Source: Harmonia axyridis (Eukaryota > Arthropoda > Insecta > Coleoptera > Coccinellidae). Taken from it: a stretch of 64,000 bases of DNA. Shown here piece after piece: positions 32,053-44,592 of this stretch; position 1 is the first letter of the stretch, and each line of letters opens with the position of its first letter. The DNA is taken from positions 52,444,852 to 52,508,851 of the forward strand of contig NC_059503.1 of NCBI RefSeq assembly GCF_914767665.1. The letters run 5' to 3'. Both the position numbers and the translations under genes were made by a program. The notes beneath the pieces are model-generated. The model saw only the letters and a list, made by a program, of their open reading frames with translations, was not told the DNA's origin and ran no database searches.

Positions 32053-33608
32053 TGTGTTTATTGTTGCTATGTGGAGCTTTATGAGAAGCCAACACACTTT
32101 CATCCTTTTTGAAGTTTCCTATGAAATTTACCTTAGAACATAGAATATACTCTAAGAAATTAACCTTCTAGCTATTCAGAGAATAGTTTTCTATTCAGTG
32201 AGTAGTTGATATTTATGAATATTCGTTACTATTCATTGATGATGATTAGATAGTTGAGTAATTAATTATTTGTGAAGTTACGAATGAAAGTTTGAATGAT
32301 CACTTTTCAGGAATAATTGAAAAAAGATATTGAAATTGGAGATCACATATGTTGAAATTGATAGATACAATTGAATTGTAATAATTCATTTCATAGTAGA
32401 AACTGGTATTCATCCAAAGAAACAAGAATAGAATTGGGATTTTATAAATAAAAAAATATAAAAATTGAATATAAGACTCTAACATATGAATTTAGCAATA
32501 AATAGTTCTAATAATAACAATATAAGATTCTACATTCGAAATTTAATGCCGTCTTTTTAATCGATTGCACAGTTTATTCATTTGAAACCTTGCTTTCATA
32601 TTTCATATGCATTGTCATTTCTAGACATTACTCTATTTCATTGGTCAATTATTGTTTGATTCTGAATTGCGAAACGACGAATTATTCTATTCTTTTAAAT
32701 TCGAGGTCTAAAAATGTAAACACATCAACTGTGACTAGCATCACCCCCTAACAAAACTAAATCAGAAAACAAAGATTTTTGAAAATTCCATATAATTGAA
32801 CACGAAGTGTATTCTTGAAGGATTTAATGTTCTCAGAGTCCGCTCAGTCATTCTTTTTATACCTGCAGAACTGTAATGGGTCTATGTAGATTGTATTGTT
32901 CTAACGAAGGTTTTACTACGTCCATTTAAGCATCTATTGTATTTTGTACGTTGTCATGTAATAAAAATAATTCCTGCATTTACCAAACGACAATTTGATT
33001 ATAAAAATATGCCAAGTTTTGATTTTCAAGTGAATTAGAGGACCAATAGAAAAAAGAAATTTTATAGTAATCAGAGACGAGAATTCTCCAGAAAAATTGT
33101 TCTGACCCAGGAAAAGGAATAATAGGTTATAAAACGGAAATTAATGAGTGTTTTGTTTTGGGTCATTATAGATATAGGTTAATTCAGAGTTCATGACTGG
33201 TATATTTGTGATTTTTGTGAAACATAAAAAAATTACATGATTCGAGTGCATGAGGTACGATCTTCCAAAATATCCTCATTTATCTAGGTTACAGAAGTAG
33301 GAGAACGTAGCGCCGCTGAACACAGGGGAAAATTATAAAGTTTGGTCAAGTTTTTTTTTATTACATTGAGCGAAATTCACCTGATTTCAAAAGCAAAGAA
33401 AAAGGAATAAAGAGTCCAAAGTCCTGAAATAGCTAATACTGTTTATGGTTTATTGGAATTTTCACGAAGACGATCTTTTTTCCTTCTGAGATCGTAGTTC
33501 TTGCAAAAATTCAATTTAAGTTTTAGGAAAAGAAATTCCTTCAAAATAAAACAAACAAAATTTTACATTTATACAAAGTCCGTTTATTAAAATATAATAT
33601 TCATTTTT

Positions 33609-33615
<7 letters not shown>
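32053..33615. other. Intergenic spacer; no gene seen
   Basis: 3' flank of copy D, sister to the spacer at 9049-10612. Confidence 0.55.

Positions 33616-33666
<51 letters not shown>
33616..33666. repeat. (TA)n microsatellite
   Basis: Lies ~140 bp beyond the stop codon of copy D. Confidence 0.9.
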
Positions 33667-33667
<1 letters not shown>

Positions 33668-33808
33668 CATTGTATAGTCAATTTATCATATTCTCCCGAA
33701 ATACAATACATGGCATTACTCATAAAACAACAGAAAAATATTACAATGTTCAGCATCCTTGAATCTAATCTGTACAAATTAACAACTATATCAATGAATT
33801 TTTACACT

Positions 33809-36800
33809 TCACACCGTATCACTCCTTCGATAAAATAATAAATAAGGAACTCTATCTCCTTGACGTTTAAGAACATCTTCTTCCGTAACTCTGTTTATTT
33901 TAGAGTCATCAAACCTCAACCATGTATTATACCCCGAATGGAAAGTATCTGCTATATAATGCCCATAGCTGGCCTCCTTTCCTACATGGTATACTACAGA
34001 TATTAATTTATATTGTCTCTCCGCTGAAGTATTCGTCCTTCCAGATAATATTTTAGAATCAATCTGCAGATTGATGGGAAATTTTATAGTCTTCATTATT
34101 TTAGTGCAGCCATTCATTCTGTATTCGAAGCATTTCAAATGTAATACTAAAACTACAGGCAACTTCTCTATCATCACTTGCTGCCATGCTTCAACCGTTT
34201 CTTTCGTTTTCGATGATGTCAGACCCTCTAGTTTGTTCTTGGTTGTAAGGCCTTCTAATGCTTCAGCTATGTTATTTGCTTTCTTAATATTTACTGGCAA
34301 TGTTAGGAATGGTTCAATATTTTCTGAAGTTTCGTCTCCGGTTTTATGGATTCTTGAACAGAGAAGTCCTCCGAATATATCACTAATCGGTGTCTTGTCC
34401 ATTTGTATTTCTCTTGTTACATTCCCTTCGTTCTTAGGACCCACAACTTTCCAATCATCCACATCTATTTTCACTTCTTTTTTAGCTGCTTGAATATTTT
34501 CGTCATGGCTAAGCAATTTCATTATTTCCATCATTTCATCATTGAGTCCATTCAACAGAAGGCTCAAGAATTCTTCGGCGTCTTCTTGTCGGCCTTCAAC
34601 AAGGAAAGAATCGCTACGTGTTCCGTTTAGCATCGTATAAAACGATGAAGCCTCAAACGAATTGCCATTGTCTATATTGACGAAAGTTTGCTTCTTGTTC
34701 TTCTTTTTTGAACGTGACTTGTGTCTTACATTGGGCAGATTATCGAAGTTATTCATAAATATACACCTGGAATAGTTGAATAATTAAAATACATATATAA
34801 AATTGTTATTCAATCAAAGTTGCAAATTATATTAATTTATACTTACATATTTTCACTCATTGTTATTGATTTCAGTGCATTATTGTGAGTGAAGTTCTCT
34901 GATAGCCGTTTGAGAAGGTTACAAAGTGGTGGGCAAGCAAGTAAGGCTTGTAATATTGAGTTTATATAACAAAAGTTACTTTTGTTTCGTAAACCCCTGG
35001 GTTCAAAACTGGTTTGGGTCCCATCAATTTTATAGTTCTTGAGAAATCCTGAAAATTAAAAAATATTACTAACCATGATAGAAACTTGAATTTTCACTGA
35101 TATTTGTAGGTGAAAACCAAAGCATTCCACTTTTCATCAAGTAAAATGGGTTCAACTAAGTAATTATCTACTGTAGATGTAAGCAAATTGTTAGTTGAAA
35201 GTAAGATAAATATATAAAAAAAGAAATGTTTTTGAACTCACCTCCTAACATTTGAGTGGCTGAATCTATTTTTTTGACTACTTTTGTATGTTTTAAAGAT
35301 GTTACATGTGAATCATTTATTTTATTGTCTATTTTCTCATTCGATATTGTTTTAACATCTTTATCAAATAGACTAGCCCATGATTTTTTTAATACATTTA
35401 CTGTGGGCTCCTCAATTTTAGATTCATTTTTATTCGAGATGCTACTTTCAATTTTTTCAATTGTCCCATTTGAATCATTTTTAATTATCTCTGTATTATC
35501 TCCTGCAATAATTTCAACTGTTTTTACAGCTGAACTAGGGGGAGTTGAAGGTTTCGAATGTTTTCCTGTCATCTCATTCTGGATAATAGGTTTTGTAATT
35601 GATAATCCATTGTAATTGATTACAGATTTTCTACACTCATTTTCTGAAAAAGTTGATATTAGTTGATTCATTATTATATTACATATTCATATTGACCATA
35701 AATAATTCTATTAAGATCTCTATACTTACTTGAACAAAATTTTTGTTTAACTCTCCATGGTAATTTGAATTCACTAGAATTGGTAAATAATATGGTATTT
35801 ATTCTACGGGCCTCTTCTTCTTCTAACGCAGTTAACTCTAAGAATTGTAGATTCTGAAAAAAAATTACAATATAATAGTGGAAATCATTTTGGAAATTAT
35901 AATTTTTCTGTATATAGTATATCCAAAGTCACTTGAATTAGTCTATAAAAACGCTTTTGCTGTTACATCCAAACTCAAACTTATCTTATTCTACGGTGTT
36001 ATAATTTGATTATTCTTTATTCTCGACCTGTAATATGCTATCAAGGAACGATATCAACGATGATGAACTGATCGTTGCATAAAATTATAAGAGCACGAAA
36101 ATGTTTGAGATGAATTCGGAAATGTTCTGTCTGAAGATAAGACAAACTAGGGTAGAACAGGTGCATGACCTTGAGATCCTTGAATGACATCCAATTTTCT
36201 ATGTCAAATTAGCAGCTACGTTGCCGAATTGAATTTTATTTCTTCGCTATTGTAAGGCGACATTTATACCCCTCAGTGGAAGCAGAAGGCTAAATGATAA
36301 TGATGTACAGGGTGATTCACCACGATGGCCTATTGTTTATGGAAAACTAATAATAATTTTGTGCTGAAAATTCAAACAATTTCCTTTTATACCGGAACCA
36401 GATTACTACTGACTTATTTCAAACGGCACACCCAGTATATTATTGCATTATCAGATAGCTCAGTTGATGATAATTTCAGCAATATGGCAATACTTGAGTA
36501 TAAGCTCAACGGTTCATAAGTAAATTTTACGTAGATATAAAAAGAGAGGGGTCTCAAGCAAATCCTATACTTGAAGAGTTTTCGAGGAAAAACTTGAACT
36601 AAAGAAAACTGCAATTTCTCATTGAATGGAGTATGCTATTACTTCCAGAAAACATGAAAAGAAACTAAAAAGTCGAAATTTCATGAATTGTAATAAATTT
36701 TTCGTTAAGATGGTTGAAAATCCATAAAAAGAGAGGGGTCTCAAGCAAATCCTATACTTAAAGAGTTTTCGAGGAAAAACTTGAACTAAAGAAAACTGCA

Positions 36801-37478
36801 ATTTCTCATTAAATGGAGTAGTCTATGACTTCCAGAAAACATGAAAAGAAACTAAAATGTCGAAATTTCATGAATTGTAATAAATTTTTCGTTAAGATCC
36901 ATAAACCAATAAAATTTTCAATTACGAATAATTAATGACATTTCATGAAATGTCAAATTTAGTTATCCAAATTTCGATTTTAGTTTTCTGGAAGTCATAG
37001 ACTACTCCACTCAGAAGTTGTAGTATTTCCTCAGTTCAAGTTTTTCCTTGATAAATTTTAAATTTCTCGTATTCAGAATCAAAATAAATATTCAAAGATA
37101 TAATAATATAATGTTTATATATAATCTAATATTAAAACTGTTCATCCAATAAAATCAATTAAATCGGGACATTCCTGTTTCCAAGACGATTAGCTAAATA
37201 CCGGAGTTTATTTGAGAGTATTGATAGCAATATTTTCATAAATTCCGAAAAAATTTCTGAAAACTTTGACAACCCCTGTATAATTGAAATATTCAGGCTT
37301 CCTCCAAGTGACTTTGGATATACCATACCAGTATTTATTATAGGATATAAAAACAAAAGTAAAGTATTTTAAAAATTTAGAACACTATGAAACTAACTAC
37401 ATAAAATATAATTGATATTTGAAAATATTCGAATAAATGAAAATAACCCTAAGCTAGTATTAAAAAAATTACCTCCAT
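33809..37478 (-). CDS. Usp10: Ubiquitin carboxyl-terminal hydrolase 10-like, copy D
   Basis: Exons at 37473-37478, 35730-35853, 35242-35643, 34847-35048 and 33809-34766, all open and in phase, 563 residues. Triad and QEDAEE box intact. Differences from the other copies: Lys193 to Glu just before the Cys box (FEPRGLRN), Arg to His in NVRHKSRS, Met for Leu in YTMLNG, Gln for His in SATQML, and Ile at residue 247. It has the largest number of amino-acid changes of the open copies, several near conserved sequence. Confidence 0.87.
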
Positions 37479-38540
37479 ATTCAAACAATTTTCTATTTAA
37501 ATATGAAACTTTCCACTAGAAATATCACTTCAACAACTGTTTATCGAGTAACTCTTGGAAGAATGTTCGCTAAACTGAGGTTACTTACAATTTGTCAATC
37601 CGGCATGGTTGACGAACATAGAATATTTTTCTTCTTCTTAACTATGTACAGGTCGAGCCATATATCTAATATTAGGGGCCAGTTGCACCATTTACCTAAA
37701 AATTGATTAAAATTTAAACATTGATTAATTTCTGATTTCTCTTGAGAAATCATAGAGTAATCAACGTTTAAATTTTTAATTAATGTTAAGGCAAAGGGTG
37801 CACCTGGCCCTTAGTCTATTGGGTAAAATATAGAAGTGCGCGTGCGCCGCATATTTTTTTGTTCATTCAGTCAATTTTACGTAGATATAAAAAGATGGGG
37901 GTCTCAAGCAAATAATATACTTAAGGAGTTTACGAGGACAAACTTCAACTAAGGAAAACTGCAATTTCTCATTGAATGGAGTAGTCTATGACTTCCAGAA
38001 AACATGAAAAGAAACTAAAAAGTCGAAATTTCATGAATTGTAATAAATTTTTCGTTATGATGGTTGCAAATCCATAAACCAATAAAAAAAAACTAACTAC
38101 ATAAAATATAATTGATATTTGAAAATATTCGAATAAATGAAAATAACCCTAAGCTAGTATTAAAAAAATTACCTCCATATTCAAACAATTTTCTATTTAA
38201 ACATGAAACTTTCCACTAGAAATATCACTTCAACAACTGTTTATCAAGTAACTCTTGGAAGAATGTTCGCTAAACTGAGGTTACTTACAATTTGTCAACC
38301 CGGCATGGTTGACGAACATAGAATATTTTTCTTCTTCTTAACTATGTACAGATCGAGCCATATGCCTTATATTAGGGGCCAGTTGCACCATTTGCCTAAA
38401 CATTGATTAATTTCTGATTTCTCTTGAGAAATCATAGAGTAATCAACGTTGAAATTTTTAATTAATGTTTAGGCAAATGGTGCAACTGGCCCTTAGTCTA
38501 TTAGGTAAAATATAGAAGTGCGCGTGCGCCGCATATTAAA
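37385..38540 (-). promoter_or_regulatory. Two R repeats, first-exon/promoter region of copy D
   Basis: Start exons at 37473-37478 and 38173-38178. MITEs at 37675-37810 and 38375-38492. Confidence 0.5.
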
Positions 38541-38551
38541 TTTCAATAATG

Positions 38552-38583
<32 letters not shown>

Positions 38584-39018
38584 TTTCAAACAGATAGTTT
38601 CTAAACTGTGCTCGAAATAAAAAATTCCAATCCCACAAAATTATCTGTATTTCGTTTCTTCATTTCCAGCTTAATTTTATTGTAATCTATGGTCCACAGT
38701 TCGCATTGAAAAAGTGTCCAGCGGACAGGATAAATAGAAGGCGCTAGTGTAGCTAGAGGGTATATTTGTATTTTGTGGTTTCTGTAATCTGCATTCCGTG
38801 GTTTCATTTTTAGCGTGGTTATATTCATAGATTAATACAAATGTACCCCTTATATATGGTTATAATTGATTCTGATAGATGTGGCAAGCTGAAAAATAAA
38901 TATTAAATTCTGTTGATAATTATAACATAGGTAATGAGAAAACCATTTTCTGTTGATATTTCGACATTTCGATCTTTAGCGGAATATAACAATTATGTTA
39001 AATTATTATATTTACTTT

Positions 39019-39330
39019 AATATTATTTTTGTGCCTCCCGACCAAAGTACAAATTTCCGAAATTATTTTTTGTTCCCGATAATAGGGACATTCGATCTGC
39101 CAACCCAAGAAAGCGAACATACTTTTGTTGGATAGCACATATGCCTACTTATGCGTTTCGTCTCTGGCACACACACCGGACTCATCAGTGTGACTTTGGT
39201 ATAATTGTGTGTGCCGTGTCACATACGCTTGGGGAATTTATTATTATCGGGAGTCGCCGGGATGCGAACCCGGCACCTTGTCGGATCTCGGTGAGTGAGT
39301 CTACCTCTTAACGTCTAGGCTACCGAATGC
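39019..39330 (-). mobile_element. tRNA-headed SINE-like repeat, copy 5
   Basis: As the copy at 781-1092. Confidence 0.6.
39153..39228 (-). ncRNA. Hammerhead ribozyme, copy 5 (intact core)
   Basis: All core and pairing positions as in copy 1. Confidence 0.7.
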
Positions 39331-40886
39331 TGTGTTTATTGTTGCTATGTGGAGCTTTATGAGAAGCCGCCACACTTTCATCCTTTTTGAAGTTTTCTAT
39401 GAAATTTACCTTAGAACATAGAATATACTCTAAGAAATTAACCTTCTAGCTATTCAGAGAATAGTTTTCTATTCAGTGAGTAGTTGATATTTATGAATAT
39501 TCGTTACTATTCATTGATGATGATTAGATAGTTGAGTAATTAATTATTTGTGAAGTTACGAATGAAAGTTTGAATGATCACTTTTCAGGAATAATTGAAA
39601 AAAGATATTGAAATTGGAGATCACATATGTTGAAATTGATAGATACAATTGAATTGTAATAATTCATTTCATAGTAGAAACTGGTATTCATCCAAAGAAA
39701 CAAGAATAGAATTGGGATTTTATAAATAAAAAAATATAAAAATTGAATATAAGATTCTAACAGATGAATTTAGCAATAAAGAGTTCTAATAATAACAATA
39801 TAAGATTCTACATTCGAAATTTAATGCCGTCTTTTTAATCGACTGCACAGTTTATTCATTTGAAACCTTGCTTTCATATTTCATATGCATTGTCATTTCT
39901 AGACATTACTCTATTTCATTGGTCAATTATTGTTTGATTCTGAATTGCGAAACGACGAATTATTCTATTCTTTTAAATCTGAGTTCTAAAAATGTAAACA
40001 CATCAACTGTGACTAGCATCACCCCCTAACAAAACTAAATCAGAAAACAAAGATTTTTGAAAATTCCATATAATTGAACACGAAGTGTATTCTTGAAGGA
40101 TTTAATGTTCTCAGAGTCCGCTTAGTCATTCTTTTTATACCTGCAGAACTGTAATGGGTCTATGTAGATTGTATTGTTCTAACGAAGGTTTTACTACGTC
40201 CATTTAAGCATCTATTGTATTTTGTACGTTGTCATGTAATAAAAATAATTCCTGCATTTACCAAACGACAATTTGATTATAAAAATATGACAAGTTTTGA
40301 TTTTCAAGTGAATTAGAGGACCAATAGAAAAAAGAAATTTTATAGTAATCAGAGACGAGAATTCTCCAGAAAAATTGTTCTGACCCAGGAAAAGGAATAA
40401 CAGGTTATAAAACGGAAATTAATGAGTGTTTTGTTTTGGGTCATTATAGATATAGGTTAATTCAGAGTTCATGACTGGTGTATTTGTGATTTTTGTGAAA
40501 CATAAAAAAATTACATGATTCGAGTGCATGAGGTACGATCTTCCAAAATATCCTCATTTATCTAGGTTACAGAAGTAGGAGAACGTAGCGCCGCTGAACA
40601 CAGGGGAAAATTATAAAGTTTGGTCAAGTTTTTTTTTATTACATTGAGCGAAATTCACCTGATTTCAAGAGCAAAGAAAAAGGAATAAAGAGTCCAAAGA
40701 CCTGAAATAGCTAATACTGTTTATGGTTTATTGGAATTTTCACGAAGACGATCTTTTTTCCTTCTGAGATCGTAGTTCTTGCAAAAATTCAATTTAAGTT
40801 TTAGGAAAAGAAATTTCTTCAAAATAAAACAAACAAAATTTTACATTTATACAAAGTCTGTTTATTAAAATATAATATCTATTTTT

Positions 40887-40892
<6 letters not shown>
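39331..40892. other. Intergenic spacer; no gene seen
   Basis: 3' flank of the truncated copy E. Confidence 0.55.

Positions 40893-40968
<76 letters not shown>
40893..40968. repeat. (TA)n microsatellite, long allele
   Basis: About 38 uninterrupted TA units, with the potential to extrude a cruciform. Confidence 0.9.
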
Positions 40969-40969
<1 letters not shown>

Positions 40970-41110
40970 CATTGTATAGTCAATTTATCATATTCTCCCG
41001 AAATACAATACATGGCATTACTCATGAAACAACAGAAAAATATTACAATGTTCAGCATCCTTGAATCTAATCTGTACAAATTAACAACTATATCAATGAA
41101 TTTTTACACT

Positions 41111-42350
41111 TCACACCGTATCACTCCTTCGATAAAATAATAAATAAGGAACTCTATCTCCTTGACGTTTAAGAACATCTTCTTCCGTAACTCTGTTTAT
41201 TTTAGAGTCATCAAACCTCAACCATGTATTATACCCCGAATGGAAAGTATCTGCTATATAATGCCCATAGCTGGCCTCCTTTCCTACATGGTATACTACA
41301 GATATTAATTTATATTGTCTCTCCGCTGAAGTATTCGTCCTTCCAGATAATATTTTAGAATCAATCTGCAGATTGATGGGAAATTTTATAGTCTTCATTA
41401 TTTTAGTGCAGCCATTCATTCTGTATTCGAAGCATTTCAAATGTAATACTAAAACTACAGGCAACTTCTCTATCATCACTTGCTGCCATGCTTCAACCGT
41501 TTCTTTCGTTTTCGATGATGTCAGACCCTCTAGTTTGTTCTTGGTTGTAAGGCCTTCTAATGCTTCAGCTATGTTATTTGCTTTCTTAATATTTACTGGC
41601 AATGTTAGGAATGGTTCAATATTTTCTGAAGTTTCGTCTCCGGTTTTATGGATTCTTGAACAGAGAAGTCCTCCGAATATATCACTAATCGGTGTCTTGT
41701 CCATTTGTATTTCTCTTGTTACATTCCCTTCGTTCTTAGGACCCACAACTTTCCAATCATCCACATCTATTTTCACTTCTTTTTTAGCTGCTTGAATATT
41801 TTCGTCATGGCTAAGCAATTTCATTATTTCCATCATTTCATCATTGAGTCCATTCAACAGAACGCTCAAGAATTCTTCGGCGTCTTCTTGTCGGCCTTCA
41901 ACAAGGAAAGAATCGCTACGTGTTCCGTTTAGCAACGTATAAAACGATGAAGCCTCAAACGAATTGCCATTGTCTATATTGACGAAAGTTTGCTTCTTGT
42001 TCTTCTTTTTTGAACGTGACTTGCGTCTTACATTGGGCAGATTATCGAAATTATTCATAAATTTACACCTGGAATAGTTGAATAATTAAAATACATATAT
42101 AAAATTGTTATTCAATCAAAGTTGCAAATTAAATTAATTTATACTTACATATTTTCACTCATTGTTATTGATTTCAGTGCATTATTGTGAGTGAAGTTCT
42201 CTGATAGCCGTTTGAGAAGGTTACAAAGTGGTGGGCAAGCTAGTAAGGCTTGTAATATTGAGTTTATATAACAAAAGTTACTTTTGTTTCGTAAACCCCT
42301 GGGTTTAAAACTGGTTTGGGTCCCATCAATTTTATAGTTCTTGAGAAATC
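41111..42350 (-). pseudogene. Usp10: USP10-like copy E, 5'-truncated (exons 4-5 only)
   Basis: Only the Cys-box exon (42149-42350) and the last exon (41111-42068) remain. Both are open with splice sites kept, and residue 314 in EEFLSVLLNG is Val instead of Leu. Upstream, intron 3 runs into a telomere-repeat array (42411-42443) and then directly into spacer sequence, so exons 1-3, intron 1 and all R repeats (about 3.8 kb) are missing. Without a promoter or N-terminus it is presumably dead. It shares the telomere insertion and the GCTAGTAAGG variant with copy A. Confidence 0.88.
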
Positions 42351-42410
42351 CTGAAAATTAAAAAATATTACTAACCATGATAGAAACTTGAATTTTCACT
42401 GATATTTGTC

Positions 42411-42443
42411 ACCTAACCTAACCTAACCTAACCTAACCTAACC
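42411..42443. repeat. Interstitial telomere repeat at the copy E deletion junction
   Basis: (ACCTA)6ACC, two units longer than in copy A, with the same left flank GATATTTGTC. It is followed by CCATGATAGAAAC, a CCCC filler (42454-42458) and then the spacer from TTTCTGTTGATA onward. Confidence 0.9.
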
Positions 42444-42530
42444 ATGATAGAAACCCCCTTTCTGTTGATATTTCGACATTTCGATCTTTAGCGGAATATA
42501 ACAATTATGTTAAATTATTATATTTACTTT

Positions 42531-42842
42531 AATATTATTTTTGTGCCTCCCGACCAAAGTACAAATTTCCGAAATTATTTTTTGTTCCCGATAATAGGGA
42601 CATTCGATCTGCCAACCCAAGAAAGCGAACATACTTTTGTTGGATAGCACATATGCCTACTTATGCGTTTCGTCTCTGGCACACACACCGGACTGATCAG
42701 TGTGACTTTGGTATAATTGTGTGTGCCGTGTCACATACGCTTGGGGAATTTATTATTATCGGGAGTCGCCGGGATGCGAACCCGGCACCTTGTCGGATCT
42801 CGGTGAGTGAGTCTACCTCTTAACGTCTAGGCTACCGAATGC
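42531..42842 (-). mobile_element. tRNA-headed SINE-like repeat, copy 6
   Basis: Retained just outside the deletion junction. B box GGTTCGCATCC. Confidence 0.6.
42665..42740 (-). ncRNA. Hammerhead ribozyme, copy 6 (core G8C, probably inactive)
   Basis: Core reads CTGATCA instead of CTGATGA. G8 is the residue whose 2'-hydroxyl acts in catalysis and which pairs with C3 in the active fold. No compensating change at C3, so cleavage should be abolished. Confidence 0.65.
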
Positions 42843-44398
42843 TGTGTTTATTGTTGCTATGTGGAGCTTTATGAGAAGCCGCCACACTTTCATCCTTTTT
42901 GAAGTTTTCTATGAAATTTACCTTAGAACATAGAATATACTCTAAGAAATTAACCTTCTAGCTATTCAGAGAATAGTTTTCTATTCAGTGAGTAGTTGAT
43001 ATTTATGAATATTCGTTACTATTCATTGATGATGATTAGATAGTTGAGTAATTAATTATTTGTGAAGTTACGAATGAAAGTTTGAAAGATCACTTTTCAG
43101 GAATAATTGAAAAAAGATATTGAAATTGGAGATCACATATGTTGAAATTGATAGATACAATTGAATTGTAATAATTCATTTCATAGTAGAAACTGGTATT
43201 CATCCAAAGAAACAAGAATAGAATTGGGATTTTATAAATAAAAAAATATAAAAATTGAATATAAGATTCTAACATATGAATTTAGCAATAAAGAGTTCTA
43301 ATAATAACAATATAAGATTCTACATTCGAAATTTAATGCCGTCTTTTTAATCGACTGCACAGTTTATTCATTTGAAACCTTGCTTTCATATTTCATATGC
43401 ATTGTCATTTCTAGACATTACTCTATTTCATTGGTCAATTATTGTTTGATTCTGAATTGCGAAACGACGAATTATTCTATTCTTTTAAATCTGAGTTCTA
43501 AAAATGTAAACACATCAACTGTGACTAGCATCACCCCCTAACAAAACTAAATCAGAAAACAAAGATTTTTGAAAATTCCATATAATTGAACACGAAGTGT
43601 ATTCTTGAAGGATTTAATGTTCTCAGAGTCCGCTTAGTCATTCTTTTTATACCTGCAGAACTGTAATGGGTCTATGTAGATTGTATTGTTCTAACGAAGG
43701 TTTTACTACGTCCATTTAAGCATCTATTGTATTTTGTACGTTGTCATGTAATAAAAATATTTCCTGCATTTACCAAACGACAATTTGATTATAAAAATAT
43801 GACAAGTTTTGATTTTCAAGTGAATTAGAGGACCAATAGAAAAAAGAAATTTTATAGTAATCAGAGACGAGAATTCTCCAGAAAAATTGTTCTGACCCAG
43901 GAAAAGGAATAACAGGTTATAAAACGGAAATTAATGAGTGTTTTGTTTTGGGTCATTATAGATATAGGTTAATTCAGAGTTCATGACTGGTATATTTGTG
44001 ATTTTTGTGAAACATAAAAAAATTACATGATTCGAGTGCATGAGGTACGATCTTCCAAAATATCCTCATTTATCTAGGTTACAGAAGTAGGAGAACGTAG
44101 CGCCGCTGAACACAGGGGAAAATTATAAAGTTTGGTCAAGTTTTTTTTTATTACATTGAGCGAAATTCACCTGATTTCAAGAGCAAAGAAAAAGGAATAA
44201 AGAGTCCAAAGTCCTGAAATAGCTAATACTGTTTATGGTTTATTGAAATTTTCACGAAGACGATCTTTTTTCCTTCTGAGATCGTAGTTCTTGCAAAAAT
44301 TCAATTTAAGTTTTAGGAAAAGAAATTTCTTCAAAATAAAACAAACAAAATTTTACATTTATACAAAGTCCGTTTATTAAAATATAATATTTATTTTT

Positions 44399-44405
<7 letters not shown>
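42843..44405. other. Intergenic spacer; no gene seen
   Basis: 3' flank of copy F. Confidence 0.55.

Positions 44406-44450
<45 letters not shown>
44406..44450. repeat. (TA)n microsatellite
   Basis: 3' of copy F, ~22 units. Confidence 0.9.
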
Positions 44451-44451
<1 letters not shown>

Positions 44452-44592
44452 CATTGTATAGTCAATTTATCATATTCTCCCGAAATACAATACATGGCAT
44501 TACTCATGAAACAACAGAAAAATATTACAATGTTCAGCATCCTTGAATCTAATCTGTACAAATTAACAACTATATCAATGAATTTTTACACT

